From assembly GCF_902499125.1 (NCBI RefSeq), contig NZ_CABVPX010000014.1:1-64000 (forward strand): DNA of 64,000 nt. Direction: 5' to 3'. Of the stretch, positions 37,021-46,026 are shown piece after piece; the stretch's first letter is position 1, and the number at the start of each line of letters is the position of its first letter. A program made the translations under genes and the position numbers. The notes under the pieces were generated by a model. The model had not been told where the DNA came from, made no database searches, and worked only from the letters and a program-made list of their open reading frames with translations. The DNA comes from Burkholderia arboris. GTDB lineage: Bacteria; Pseudomonadota; Gammaproteobacteria; Burkholderiales; Burkholderiaceae.

Positions 37021-37129
37021 ACGCGCGGGCCGTAGGGGCTTGCTTGACGCCGCGCGCGCCGGCAGGCCACCATGTCCCGATCCGATGCGGCCGCCTGTGT
37101 GCGGCCGCTTTCACGCAGACGACCGACAC

Positions 37130-37927
37130 ATGACCGATATCGTGACCGAGGAGACAACCGTCGGGACGCCGCAAGGACGTCTCTTTGCGAAACGCTGGCG
37201 TGCGCGTGCGGCGCACGACGCGACAGCGCCCATCGTGCTGCTGCACGATTCGCTCGGCTGCGTCGATCTGTGGCGCGATTTTCCCGAGCAACTCGCGCGT
37301 GCCACGCAGCGCGACGTGATCGCATACGACCGCCTCGGCTTCGGCCGCTCGGATCGTCATCCGGGGAAGCTCGGCACGACGTTCGTGCGCGACGAGGCCG
37401 ATCATGCGTTCGCTGCGGTGCTCGAACAACTGCGCGTCGATGCGTTCGTCGTGTTCGGGCACAGCGTCGGCGGCGGGATGGCGGTGGGCTGTGCGGCCGC
37501 CTATCCGGATCGCTGTCGCGCACTCGTGACGGTTGCTGCGCAGGCGTTCGTCGAGGATCGCACGCTGGCCGGCATTCGCGATGCAGGACAGCAGTTCGAT
37601 GAGCCGGGGCAACTCGGGCGGCTTGCGCGCTATCACGGCGACAAGGCCGAATGGGTGCTGCGCGCCTGGGTCGACACGTGGCTGTCGCCGGCGTTCAGCG
37701 ACTGGAATCTTGATGACGAGCTGCCGCGCGTGCAATGCGCGACGCTCGCGATTCACGGCGAAGACGACGAATACGGGTCCGACGTGCATCCGAAGCGGAT
37801 CGCCGCGCGCGTCGCGGGGCCGTCGTCGTTCCTGCTGCTCGCCCAATGCGGGCACATGCCGCACCGCGAGCGGACGGACGACGTGCTGGCCGCCATCGCG
37901 ACGTGCGTGCGCGACGCGGGCGCCTGA
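37130..37927 (+). CDS. Alpha/beta hydrolase
   Basis: A 265-aa cytosolic alpha/beta-hydrolase. The oxyanion-hole motif HDSLG (about 39), the nucleophile elbow GHSVGG with Ser112, the acid strand LAIHGEDDEYG and the catalytic His in QCGHMPHRE complete the triad. It is like esterases or enol-lactone hydrolases; the substrate is unknown. The adjacent BenM-type regulator raises the possibility of a role in aromatic catabolism. Confidence 0.85.
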   Translation: MTDIVTEETTVGTPQGRLFAKRWRARAAHDATAPIVLLHDSLGCVDLWRDFPEQLARATQRDVIAYDRLGFGRSDRHPGKLGTTFVRDEADHAFAAVLEQLRVDAFVVFGHSVGGGMAVGCAAAYPDRCRALVTVAAQAFVEDRTLAGIRDAGQQFDEPGQLGRLARYHGDKAEWVLRAWVDTWLSPAFSDWNLDDELPRVQCATLAIHGEDDEYGSDVHPKRIAARVAGPSSFLLLAQCGHMPHRERTDDVLAAIATCVRDAGA

Positions 37928-37962
37928 GCGCCCGGCAACCGGCGGGCGGGGCCCGCCCGCCG

Positions 37963-38316
37963 TCAGAACGACAGCTGGATCGCGAGATCGAGCGCGAGTA
38001 CCGCGATCGAGCAGCCGATGCCGAGCATGACGTTCGGCAGCCGGTGCTCGAAGTCGCGATTGTCGCGGCGCATCGCGGCGCCGAGCAGGAAGATCGCCTC
38101 GACGACGATCTGTAACCCGACGAACAGCAGCATCAGCAGATACTCGTAGCCCATCTGCTTGAACGCGGCGAATTGCATCCCGTGATCGCGGATCCACTGG
38201 CCGACGCGCAACAGTTCGTACACGAACAGCAAGGCGGGGAACAGGTAACTGATGAAGTAAGTCGGCGCGGTGGCGTGCCGTAGTTCGAGGTGGAAGTGCT
38301 GATGCGTGGTAGCCAT
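37963..38316 (-). CDS. Small hypothetical membrane protein
   Basis: A 117-aa protein with three predicted membrane helices (APTYFISYLFPALLFVYELL, YLLMLLFVGLQIVVEAIFLLG, VMLGIGCSIAVLALDLAIQL). The short N-terminus is His-rich (TTHQHFHLELRH). No family recognised. It converges with the hydrolase gene and sits at the far end of the MCE-gene strand. Confidence 0.6.
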   Translation of the reverse strand: MATTHQHFHLELRHATAPTYFISYLFPALLFVYELLRVGQWIRDHGMQFAAFKQMGYEYLLMLLFVGLQIVVEAIFLLGAAMRRDNRDFEHRLPNVMLGIGCSIAVLALDLAIQLSF

Positions 38317-38493
38317 CACAACCCTCCTTGCAACGCATGATTGCGGTCGCGACGGCGGCGCGATCACGTGCGAACGAAGGGATTACCCGATGCACAGTGC
38401 GCCGCCGTACGTCATCAGCATACTGCTGCGCGGGAAATTTGGCATGCGGTGCGTGCGTTCGTCGTAATAATGTGTGTGCGTCGCGCGACGCAT

Positions 38494-40146
38494 TTACCGC
38501 GCCGTACGTGCCGGATGCGGTACGTGATCCTGCCGCGTGACGCCTGAACCGTTCGGCAGCAACCATTCCGGATGTTGTTCCAGATCGTCTGCCAATACGC
38601 GCAGTGCGCTCGATGTACGCGCAAATTGCGTCAGCGTGCGGCGGACGTTCGATGCGTTCGCACCCTCTTGTCGAAGCATGGTCTGCGCAGTCATGAATGC
38701 CCCACGTGCGGTGCGCAGCGCATCGCGCGTTTGCGGCGCGAGTTCGGTATCGAGTCGTGCGAACAGCGCATCGGTGTTCATGAGCGCGGCGTTCAGGTGC
38801 GCGCCCATCCGGTCGAGCGGCAATCGGGAAACCGTACCGGCGATGTCGGCAATCTGGTCGCGCAGCACGTCGAGCGTGCCGGGCACGGTCGGGAGTGCAA
38901 TCGGTTCGCGGGTCGTGTCGACCGATGCAGGCGGCGCGTGCGGGAACATGTCGAGCGCGACATACGACCGGTTCGCAATCGGATTGCCGATGCGCAACTG
39001 GCCGCGCAAACCGCGTGCGACGAGCGTGCGCAGCAATGCCCTGCCGGCGTCGGTGTCGCCGTTGCCGAGCACGTCGCGATAGCGCTGCCCGAGACGATCG
39101 GGGTAGAGCGCCATCGTCACGCGCATCGTGACGTCGCCGCGTGCGGCGTTGTATTCGGTGCCGACGGCCGTCACGTCGCCGAGTTCGATACCGCGAAAAT
39201 CCACCGGCGCACCGACCGCGAGGCCGCGCAGCGAGCGGTCGAAACGCATCACCACCGGCGCGGCCGGTGCATTCGGCGTGCGCATCGCGTCGATTTCGTT
39301 GTCGGCCACGCGAAAGCGTGTGCCTTCCGGTGCTGCGATGGTCGATGCGCGTCCGGGCGGTGACCCGAACGCGAGCGCGCCGGCGAGCAGCGCGGCAATC
39401 GACGGCGTGTCGAGTTGCATGCCGCCTGCGTCGAGCCGCAGGCCGAGGCCGCCGGCCTGCCACCAGCGCGTATCGACATCGACGTGGCGATCGAACGGCG
39501 CGGCGATGAATACGTCGATCGATACGCCGTGTCCGTCTGCATCGAGCGCATGGCCGGTCACCTGGCCGACGCGTGCGCGCCGGTGGTAGACCGGCGAACC
39601 GGTTGCGACCGAGCCGAGCGAGGTCGCGCGCAGCGTGTAATGCCGGCCGCCGTCCTCGGTCACGGGCGGCGCATCGAGCCCGGTGAAACGCGTGCGCGGT
39701 TCGTGCGAACGGCCGAGGGTGGCCGCGAGGTATGAACCGGACAGCACCGAGTCGAGACCCGACAGGCCACCGGGCCCGATGCGCGGCCGCACGATCCAGA
39801 AGCGCGTGTCCGCCACCGCCAGTGCGCGCGCGTCGGTGTCCAGACGGACATTGATCACGACACCCGGCTGTCCGCGCGCTGCACGAACGCGCGTGACGCG
39901 ACCGATTTCGACGTTGCGCAACCGCAGCGTCGATCGGCCGGCTTCGAGTCCGTCGGCGGTCGCGAATGCGATCGTGATCGTCGGGCCGCGGCTGCCGAGC
40001 AGCGACGCACCCCATGCGAGACAGCACGCAGCGGCCGCGAGCGGAACGAGCCAGAAGATCGCCGCCCGCGGCCACCCCGCACGCATCTGTGCGACACGTG
40101 CCAACGTACGCCGGCAGGCTTCAGTCGAATTGTGCGACGAGCGCAT
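38494..40146 (-). CDS. MCE-domain protein, PqiB-like
   Basis: A 550-aa single-pass inner-membrane protein with an N-terminal membrane helix (FWLVPLAAAACCLAWGASLLG) and a large periplasmic part. Three MlaD/MCE domains are visible (about 55-150, 165-240 and 290-400; each begins with phrases such as ADGLEAGRSTLRLRNVEIGRVT and LRGLAVGAPVDFRGIELGDVT). The length fits PqiB of E. coli (546 aa), which forms lipid-conducting tubes. No pqiA gene is in the window. The ATG at 40146 overlaps the 3' end of the DUF3313 gene, so the two are translationally coupled. Confidence 0.82.
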   Translation of the reverse strand: MRSSHNSTEACRRTLARVAQMRAGWPRAAIFWLVPLAAAACCLAWGASLLGSRGPTITIAFATADGLEAGRSTLRLRNVEIGRVTRVRAARGQPGVVINVRLDTDARALAVADTRFWIVRPRIGPGGLSGLDSVLSGSYLAATLGRSHEPRTRFTGLDAPPVTEDGGRHYTLRATSLGSVATGSPVYHRRARVGQVTGHALDADGHGVSIDVFIAAPFDRHVDVDTRWWQAGGLGLRLDAGGMQLDTPSIAALLAGALAFGSPPGRASTIAAPEGTRFRVADNEIDAMRTPNAPAAPVVMRFDRSLRGLAVGAPVDFRGIELGDVTAVGTEYNAARGDVTMRVTMALYPDRLGQRYRDVLGNGDTDAGRALLRTLVARGLRGQLRIGNPIANRSYVALDMFPHAPPASVDTTREPIALPTVPGTLDVLRDQIADIAGTVSRLPLDRMGAHLNAALMNTDALFARLDTELAPQTRDALRTARGAFMTAQTMLRQEGANASNVRRTLTQFARTSSALRVLADDLEQHPEWLLPNGSGVTRQDHVPHPARTAR

Positions 40147-40783
40147 CGGCACCCTTGTCGATGCCGGTCCTTGCCGCGCTGAGCGCGCCGAAACTCGCGC
40201 CGATGTTCATCGCATTCGGATACTGCTTCGTCACGTATGCGTTGATCAACCGGTTCGTCGACGCGTCGCGGATCTCGACCGCGTAGATGACCGAACCCGT
40301 GAACGCGCCTTCGCGGCCGCGGATCGCCTGCACGCCGTTGTACACGTTGCCTGCGAGATCGAAATGCGCGAAGGCGCCGGCAAACGTCGTCGTCGTGACG
40401 GCGCCCGTCAGCGTCAGCTTTACGCGCAGCGTGTCGGGGCCCGGCGTGCTCGTCAGCTCGAAGCGCTTGCCGAGCTTCTTCGCGAACGTGTCGCCCATGT
40501 ACGTGGCGAGCGTCGACTTGTCCTGGTCGGTCAGGTTGCCGAATTGATGATCGGTGCCGCGATAGATCGCGACCGGGTCGAGGATCAGCTTCCGGTAGGG
40601 GTGCCAGTCCGCCGGCAGCGCGTAGCGATAGGGCACGCGGCCCGACTTGTCCTGCGGATCGCCGCGCAGGTACGGCGACGATTCGATGCCGCTGTAGCGG
40701 GCAGGCTGGACGCCGGCGCATCCGGCGAGTGCGACGCAAAGCGCGGCATTGAGCAGGTGGTTGGGCTTGATCGATCGGTTCAT
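40121..40783 (-). CDS. DUF3313 lipoprotein
   Basis: A 220-aa lipoprotein with lipobox ALAGCAG (Cys about 22). The DUF3313-like body contains YRKLILDPVAIYRG and a C-terminal ASTNRLINAYVTKQYP. Relatives occur near RND and MCE systems. It sits where PqiC (a different lipoprotein family) would sit in a pqi operon, so it may be the outer-membrane partner of the MCE protein. That is an inference. Control by the TetR operator at 40871-40888 is likely. Confidence 0.75.
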   Translation of the reverse strand: MNRSIKPNHLLNAALCVALAGCAGVQPARYSGIESSPYLRGDPQDKSGRVPYRYALPADWHPYRKLILDPVAIYRGTDHQFGNLTDQDKSTLATYMGDTFAKKLGKRFELTSTPGPDTLRVKLTLTGAVTTTTFAGAFAHFDLAGNVYNGVQAIRGREGAFTGSVIYAVEIRDASTNRLINAYVTKQYPNAMNIGASFGALSAARTGIDKGADALVAQFD

Positions 40784-40870
40784 CTGACTCTCCGGGTCGG
40801 GATTCGCGCCGGTGGAGCCGGTGCGAAGGGTCGTGCAACAGGGCGGCATCGCCGCTCGGGTTTATGAAAA

Positions 40871-40895
40871 AAACCAACCAGACGGTTTGTTTGTG
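40871..40895 (-). promoter_or_regulatory. TetR operator, MCE operon side
   Basis: AAACC-AACCAGAC-GGTTT (40871-40888) followed by GTTTG. The core is an inverted repeat with an 8-bp spacer and is nearly identical to the second copy at 41067-41084. It lies about 90 bp upstream of the DUF3313-MCE operon. Confidence 0.75.
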
Positions 40896-41066
40896 GGGCG
40901 CAATAACCGCATGAAGATCGGGGACGACAGGCCATCCGGTAGCAGTCATCGGCCGGAAAGCCAGGCTGCAGATGGCGCTCGCGTCGCACCATGCCGTGCG
41001 CGACGTGCCCGTCATCCGGCCGGGGCCGATGCGGGAGCCGATCGTAGCACCGCCATTTCCGGATGT

Positions 41067-41091
41067 AAACCGACCAGGCGGTTTGTTTGTG
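41067..41091 (+). promoter_or_regulatory. TetR operator, tetR side
   Basis: AAACC-GACCAGGC-GGTTT (41067-41084) then GTTTGTG. It overlaps the predicted promoter (GATAGACT just downstream) about 85 bp before the tetR start, suggesting autorepression. Confidence 0.75.
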
Positions 41092-41171
41092 ATAGACTCC
41101 GCGCACTTCTTTCATGCGATCGTAACGGTACGCCGCGGTCGCATGGCCTCACTCCATACCGGGGACAGTTC

Positions 41172-41786
41172 ATGGATAACCCGACGCGTTCCGAGCGAAC
41201 GCGCACTGCCGCGATCCAGGCGGCGCTCGCGATTCTCGAGCGCGACGGTCCGGGCAAGCTCACGTTCGATGCGATTTCGCGCGAAAGCGGGATCAGCAAG
41301 GGCGGCCTGATGCATCAGTTCCGCACGAAAGGCGACGTGCTGAACGCGCTGATGGAACATCAGCAGGACACCTACCAACGCTTCCAGCGCGACTATCTGG
41401 CCGCACGCGATCCGCGCGAAGCGCAGCCGACGCTGTCCGCGCAGATCGCGACGATGCGTGAAGTGATCGGCCAGCAGCCGTCGGCGGCGCTCGCGATCAT
41501 GGCGGCGCTCGTCGAGGATCCCGCGCCGTTGCAGAAGGTGCGGGAAACCGATGCCGAGAACGTGAAGCGGATGGCGGCCGAATCGGGCGATCCCGATCTC
41601 GCGCTGCTGCGATGGAAGGCCGCGTGGGGGCTCGCGCTATCGGCGATGTTCGGGCTGTGTCCGCTGTCGGACGACGAGCGCGCCAGGCTGTTCGACCGGC
41701 TGCTCGACGAGACGCAATGGCCGTCGGGCGGTGACGCTGCCGCGCAACGCGGTGCGCGGGCGGCGAACGCGACACCGAAAAAATGA
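41172..41786 (+). CDS. TetR/AcrR-family regulator
   Basis: A 204-aa repressor. The N-terminal helix-turn-helix is LTFDAISRESGISKGGLMHQFRTKGDVLNALM (about 30-62); the C-terminal ligand domain is helical. Divergent from the DUF3313-MCE operon, with matching palindromes in front of both units, so it probably represses both and responds to an unknown lipophilic ligand. The tail after about residue 185 is low-complexity. Confidence 0.9.
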   Translation: MDNPTRSERTRTAAIQAALAILERDGPGKLTFDAISRESGISKGGLMHQFRTKGDVLNALMEHQQDTYQRFQRDYLAARDPREAQPTLSAQIATMREVIGQQPSAALAIMAALVEDPAPLQKVRETDAENVKRMAAESGDPDLALLRWKAAWGLALSAMFGLCPLSDDERARLFDRLLDETQWPSGGDAAAQRGARAANATPKK

Positions 41787-41908
41787 AGCGTGCGTGGGTG
41801 ACATGCGGCGCGGCGGTCGCCCGTTTCGGGCGCTCGCTGCTCGCGGTCGTGCTCGGGCGCTTGTAAGCGTACGAGCGTGTGACTGCCTGAGGTGAACGCG
41901 GGCGTTGC

Positions 41909-42529
41909 TCAGCGCTTCGCTTCCGCGCCTTCGATGAACAGCTTCGCGACCGACTGGAACTCCCGTTTCAGCGACAACCCCGGCACGGTCAGCCAGCGCA
42001 GCATCGCCGCGAGATACAGGTGATGGAACCAGGTGGCGAGCTGATCCGCCTGCAGCGTGCCGTTCAGTTCGCCGGCCTGTTGTCCCGCGACGATCAGTTG
42101 CTGCCACACCAGCGCGATGTCGCTGCCGTTCTGTCCACTCCTGTCCGGTTCGACTGCACCGATGCTCATGAGCCGGTGCCGCAGGTACGCGAGCAGGTAC
42201 GCGGGATGCTGTTCGCACCATGCGGCCGACGCGTCGAGCACGCAGCCGATGCGCGACGCGAAGGTCTTGCGCCGCGCGACGTCGTGCTGCAGATGTGCGA
42301 GATCGCGCGCGAGTTCGCCTTCGAGCCAGTGCGCGAGCACGGCTTCCTTCGTCGGAAAGTGGTTGTACAGCGTGCGCTTCGCGACATCGGCCTCGGCGGC
42401 GATCTGCTCCATCGTGACGGCCTCGTAGCCGTGCGCATCGAACAGGCGCGCAGCGGTGGCGGCGAGATGCGCGAGCATCTGGATGCGTTTGCGTGCACGG
42501 CGGCCCGGATCGTCGGTCTGAATCGTCAT
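41909..42529 (-). CDS. TetR/AcrR-family regulator
   Basis: A 206-aa repressor. The helix-turn-helix reads VTMEQIAAEADVAKRTLYNHFPTKEAVLAHWL; a helical ligand domain follows. Divergent from a glycosyltransferase gene with 92 bp between, in which an inverted repeat lies. It most likely controls that gene and itself. Confidence 0.9.
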   Translation of the reverse strand: MTIQTDDPGRRARKRIQMLAHLAATAARLFDAHGYEAVTMEQIAAEADVAKRTLYNHFPTKEAVLAHWLEGELARDLAHLQHDVARRKTFASRIGCVLDASAAWCEQHPAYLLAYLRHRLMSIGAVEPDRSGQNGSDIALVWQQLIVAGQQAGELNGTLQADQLATWFHHLYLAAMLRWLTVPGLSLKREFQSVAKLFIEGAEAKR

Positions 42530-42545
42530 GGCGGGGGATTGGCTG

Positions 42546-42583
42546 AAAATGTACGAATTGCATTAGTATACGACGTGCATTTT
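42546..42583. promoter_or_regulatory. Inverted repeat between tetR and glycosyltransferase
   Basis: AAAATGTACG (42546-42555) and CGTGCATTTT (42574-42583) are inverted repeats with one mismatch and an 18-bp spacer. They flank an AT-rich centre that probably contains the divergent promoters. Likely operator of the adjacent TetR. Confidence 0.5.
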
Positions 42584-42621
42584 TTAGAATCCACCTGCTT
42601 CCGTCGTGCGAGGAGTCGTGC

Positions 42622-43863
42622 ATGAAGTTCGTCATCGCCACCTATGGCACCGAAGGCGACACGCGTCCGCTCGCGGCGCTGGGCCGCGCGCTGCTGGACG
42701 CCGGCCACGACACCCGGTTGCTTGCCGACGCGGCGACGCTCGGGGCCGCTGCCGCGCTCGGCGTGCCGTCGGCACCGTTGTCCGGCGACATCCGCCGCGC
42801 GATCGCGCCGGACGGCGCGCTGGCCGATGCGGTGCGCGGGCGTGGTGGCTTCACCGACACGTCGAAGGCGCTCGCGGCGATCGCGAATGCGAACACGGCG
42901 GCGTGGATGCGCGAAGTCGCGGATGCGTCGGCCGGTTGCGACGCGATCCTCGTGTCGGGGCTTGCGTCGTTCGTCGGGCTGTCGGTCGCCGAGTATCGCG
43001 GTGTACCTGCGATCGGCACCGGCATGATTCCGATCACGCCGACCGCCGGATTCGCGTCGCCGTTCCTGCCGCCGGGAAAATTGCCGCGCTGGCTGAATCG
43101 CGCGAGCCACCGGTTCGTGAATGCGCTGTTGTGGCAGGCATTCAGGAAGTCGACGAACGTGGCGCGCGGCAGCGTGTACGGGTTGCCGCCGCGCAAGCAT
43201 GTGTGGACCGAGCATCCAATGCTTTATGGTGTGTCGCCGGCGCTGCTGTCCGGCCCGGTCGACTGGCCGGAGAATGTGCAGGCATGCGGCCAGTGGCGGA
43301 TCGATGCGCGTGCATGGGCGCCGCCGCCCGAGCTGTCGGCGTTTCTCGAAGCGGGCGATCCGCCCGTGTACATCGGATTCGGCAGCATGGCCGGCTTCGA
43401 CCGGGCAGCCATGGTCGACGCGCTGACCGATGCGCTCGCCGGCCGGCGCGCACTGTTCTATCCGGGCTGGAGCGGTATCGACGCGTCGATGCTGCCGGCA
43501 CGGGTTCGCGTGATCGGTGACACGCCGCACGACTGGCTGTTCCCGCGCGTATCGATGGCGATTCATCACGGCGGGTCGGGCACCACGCATTCGGCTGCGC
43601 GGGCCGGCATTCCGTCGGTCGTCGCGCCGTTCGCGGGCGATCAGTTCTTCTGGGCGAACCGGTTGCAGCGACTGGGTGTCGCCGATGCACCCGTGGCGGG
43701 GCGGCGTATGGAGGCTGCAGTGTTGGCGCGTGCCATCGCGTTTGCTGATCGCAGCGAGACGAAGGCGCGTGCGGCGGAACTCGGCACGCGCATCGCGCAG
43801 GAGGACGGTTTGACGCTGGCCGTCAGCGCGATCGAGCGATGGGGGCGCGCCGCCGCGCGGTGA
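42622..43863 (+). CDS. UGT-type glycosyltransferase
   Basis: A 413-aa glycosyltransferase of the family-1 (sterol/rhamnosyl/macrolide UGT) type. The N-terminus MKFVIATYGTEGDTRPLAALGRALLDAGHDTRLLAD and the C-terminal nucleotide-sugar motif SMAIHHGGSGTTHSAARAGIPSVVAPFAGDQFFWANRL are diagnostic. Acceptor and sugar are unknown; relatives glycosylate lipids, sterols or drugs. The TetR control suggests induction by a toxic small molecule. Confidence 0.88.
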   Translation: MKFVIATYGTEGDTRPLAALGRALLDAGHDTRLLADAATLGAAAALGVPSAPLSGDIRRAIAPDGALADAVRGRGGFTDTSKALAAIANANTAAWMREVADASAGCDAILVSGLASFVGLSVAEYRGVPAIGTGMIPITPTAGFASPFLPPGKLPRWLNRASHRFVNALLWQAFRKSTNVARGSVYGLPPRKHVWTEHPMLYGVSPALLSGPVDWPENVQACGQWRIDARAWAPPPELSAFLEAGDPPVYIGFGSMAGFDRAAMVDALTDALAGRRALFYPGWSGIDASMLPARVRVIGDTPHDWLFPRVSMAIHHGGSGTTHSAARAGIPSVVAPFAGDQFFWANRLQRLGVADAPVAGRRMEAAVLARAIAFADRSETKARAAELGTRIAQEDGLTLAVSAIERWGRAAAR

Positions 43864-43878
43864 ACCCGCGCATCGGCA

Positions 43879-44574
43879 TCAGAAATGCCCGGTGAACCGG
43901 TAACGGCTGCCCGGGTGCCACAGATTGGCGACCGACGCGACCATCCCCTGCGACCACGTGCGCCGATGCAGCAGCAGGCACGGCTCGCGGTCGTCCATCG
44001 TCAGGTGGCGGCGCGTTTCGGCGTCGGGCATCGCGGCCTCGATCCGGTATTCGACGCGCTGCAGCGGCGCGACGCGCGTCAGGTACTGGTTCGGCGTCGT
44101 CGTCGTGAAGTCCTGCAACGCATATTCGGGCGCGCAGGCCGGATTGACCCAGCGTTCCTCGAGTTGCACCGGCGTGTCGTTCTCGAAATGCAGCACGCGC
44201 GAATGGAAGATCGGGCTGCCGGTGTCGAGCCGCAGTTCGTCGGCGAGCTTCGCATCGGCGACGGCCGCGCCGACCTGCAGCACCTGCGCGCGGTAGCCGT
44301 GGCCGCGCGCGGCGACTTCGTCCGAGATGCTGCGGATCGCGACGAGCGTCGATTCGTACTTCGGCGATGCGACATACGTGCCCGAGCCGCGCGTGCGCGT
44401 GAGCACCTGTTCGGCCGTCAGTTCGCGCAGCGCGCGGTTGACGGTCATCCGCGCGACGTTGAATTCGCGCGCGAGTTCGTTCTCCGACGGCACCTGGTCG
44501 CCTTCCGCCCACTCGCCGGCATGAATGCGGGCGAGGATGAAGTCCTTGATTTCCTGATAGATCGGTGTGGTCAT
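43879..44574 (-). CDS. GntR/UTRA regulator, HutC-like
   Basis: A 231-aa regulator. The winged helix at the N-terminus reads SENELAREFNVARMTVNRALRELTAEQVLTRTRGSGTYVA; the UTRA ligand domain contains FHSRVLHFENDTPVQLEERWVNP and DREPCLLLHRRTWS. This is close to HutC, which represses histidine use and binds urocanate. No hut gene is in the window, so either the target lies elsewhere or the ligand differs. Confidence 0.85.
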   Translation of the reverse strand: MTTPIYQEIKDFILARIHAGEWAEGDQVPSENELAREFNVARMTVNRALRELTAEQVLTRTRGSGTYVASPKYESTLVAIRSISDEVAARGHGYRAQVLQVGAAVADAKLADELRLDTGSPIFHSRVLHFENDTPVQLEERWVNPACAPEYALQDFTTTTPNQYLTRVAPLQRVEYRIEAAMPDAETRRHLTMDDREPCLLLHRRTWSQGMVASVANLWHPGSRYRFTGHF

Positions 44575-44756
44575 GGGATCGCGATTCCAGAGTCGGCGGC
44601 GGCCCGCTGCCGAATGCCGATCCGGCGCGCGCCCGGCGCCGAGTGTACCGGTTTCGCGGGCGAGCGGGCCCGGATTCCCCGAATGATCCCTGTTCGGCCG
44701 GCGCGCGTCCATGCGGGATTGCACAGAGCGGCCGGCCTGCGACGGCCGGCGCGCGG

Positions 44757-45884
44757 TCAGAACCTATGCCGGATGCCGACCGTCGCGACCACCTGCGTAT
44801 TCGTCGACGAAGCCGCGAGCCCCGTCACGTTCGCGAACCCGAGCGTCGCGCCGGACGGCACGCCGAACTGGTGCTGGTACACGGTTTCCGCATACACGTC
44901 GGTGCGTTTGCTCAGTGCGTAGCCGGCCATCAGCGTCACCTGATGCCATTTCGGCCGGTGGCTGCCGGCTGCGTCGTCGTAGCGGCCGTCGGTGAACGTG
45001 TAGGCGCCCGCGAGCGAGACGGCCGGCGTCAGCGCATAGCGCGCGTTGACCTCGTAGTTGTCGAAGCGCAGCGCATTCAGCGCGCCGGGCAGCGACGAGG
45101 CGGCCGTTTCGTCGAACATCGAATGCGTCCACAGCGCGCCGACCGTCAGCCGGTCGAATGCGTAGCTGCCGCCGGCGCCCATCACGCGCTGGCGCACGGA
45201 CGGGAAGTTCGGCGCGTCGTTGGTCGACAGCGCACCGCCGGCCGTCAGCCCGCCGCGGTTGAGCTGCAGGTACGCGGCGCCGAGGCTGACCGGCCCGTTC
45301 GCATACGACACGCCCGCGCTGTACGCGCGGTTGTTCGCGAAGCCGCCGGCCGCGTTGCTGAACCCGTACAGGCCGCCGAACTGCCAGCCGGCGAGCGTCG
45401 GGCTCGTGTATTTCACCGCGTTGTCGATGTAGAACGAATCGTCGATGTTGTCGTTGTCGAACGGATGCGACGCGAGGTTGTTGCCGTCGCCGTTGTTCGC
45501 CATCGCGAGCGGGCCGAGATAGTCGACCACCGCGTCGTACTGGCGGCCGAGCGTCAGCGCGCCGTAGCGGTCGCTCTGCAGGCCGACGTACGCACGGCGG
45601 CCGAACATCGTGTTCTTGTAGGACTGCGTGCCGTTGTTCAGGTTGAAGCCGTTCTCGAGGCGGAACAGCGCGTGCAGGCCGCCGCCGAGATCCTCGTTGC
45701 CGCTCAGGCCGAAGACCGTATTCGACAGCAGGCCGCTGCCTTGCTGCCACGCGCTTTTACCCGACTGGTTGTTCGTATAGGCGATACCGGCATCCAGCAT
45801 CCCGTAGAGCGTGACGCTGCTTTGCGCGTGCGCGGCGGCGCCGAAGAAGGCGAGGGAGAGGGTACCGACGACTGCTTTTTTCAT
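44757..45884 (-). CDS. Gram-negative trimeric porin (OmpC-like)
   Basis: A 375-aa outer-membrane porin with signal peptide MKKAVVGTLSLAFFGAAAHAQ. Family motifs: SSVTLYGMLDAGIAYTNN, GLSGNEDLGGGLHALFRLENGFN, FGRRAYVGLQSDRYGALTLGRQYD and terminal RHRF. About as long as the porin at the left end but clearly distinct in its loops. Single gene behind an intergenic region with GTGTCACG repeats. Possibly controlled by the HutC-like regulator downstream; not shown. Confidence 0.93.
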   Translation of the reverse strand: MKKAVVGTLSLAFFGAAAHAQSSVTLYGMLDAGIAYTNNQSGKSAWQQGSGLLSNTVFGLSGNEDLGGGLHALFRLENGFNLNNGTQSYKNTMFGRRAYVGLQSDRYGALTLGRQYDAVVDYLGPLAMANNGDGNNLASHPFDNDNIDDSFYIDNAVKYTSPTLAGWQFGGLYGFSNAAGGFANNRAYSAGVSYANGPVSLGAAYLQLNRGGLTAGGALSTNDAPNFPSVRQRVMGAGGSYAFDRLTVGALWTHSMFDETAASSLPGALNALRFDNYEVNARYALTPAVSLAGAYTFTDGRYDDAAGSHRPKWHQVTLMAGYALSKRTDVYAETVYQHQFGVPSGATLGFANVTGLAASSTNTQVVATVGIRHRF

Positions 45885-45981
45885 TGCGAGTGCTTCCTGG
45901 AAAGGCCCGTTGCGACGGGAACGACGATTCGCCGCGCGTGTCCTTGCGTGCACGCGCGTTCGAATCGATGAAAGGGGGCGC

Positions 45982-46005
45982 GTGTCACGCGTGTCACGTG
46001 TCACG
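45982..46005. repeat. Three GTGTCACG direct repeats
   Basis: GTGTCACG occurs at 45982-45989, 45991-45998 and 45998-46005, about 100-125 bp before the porin start. The half-palindromic GTG-CAC pattern may bind a regulator, or be a slippage repeat. Confidence 0.6.
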
Positions 46006-46026
46006 CGCGGCGGCGGTGAACGCCGG

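Noticed and set aside
36908..40075. A 1055-codon open frame on the minus strand
   Set aside because: It overlaps the LysR, hydrolase and MCE genes in another frame, is Arg-rich and has no recognisable domain.
43879..44574. A hut (histidine utilisation) operon
   Set aside because: Only a HutC-like regulator is present; the neighbours are a glycosyltransferase and a porin.
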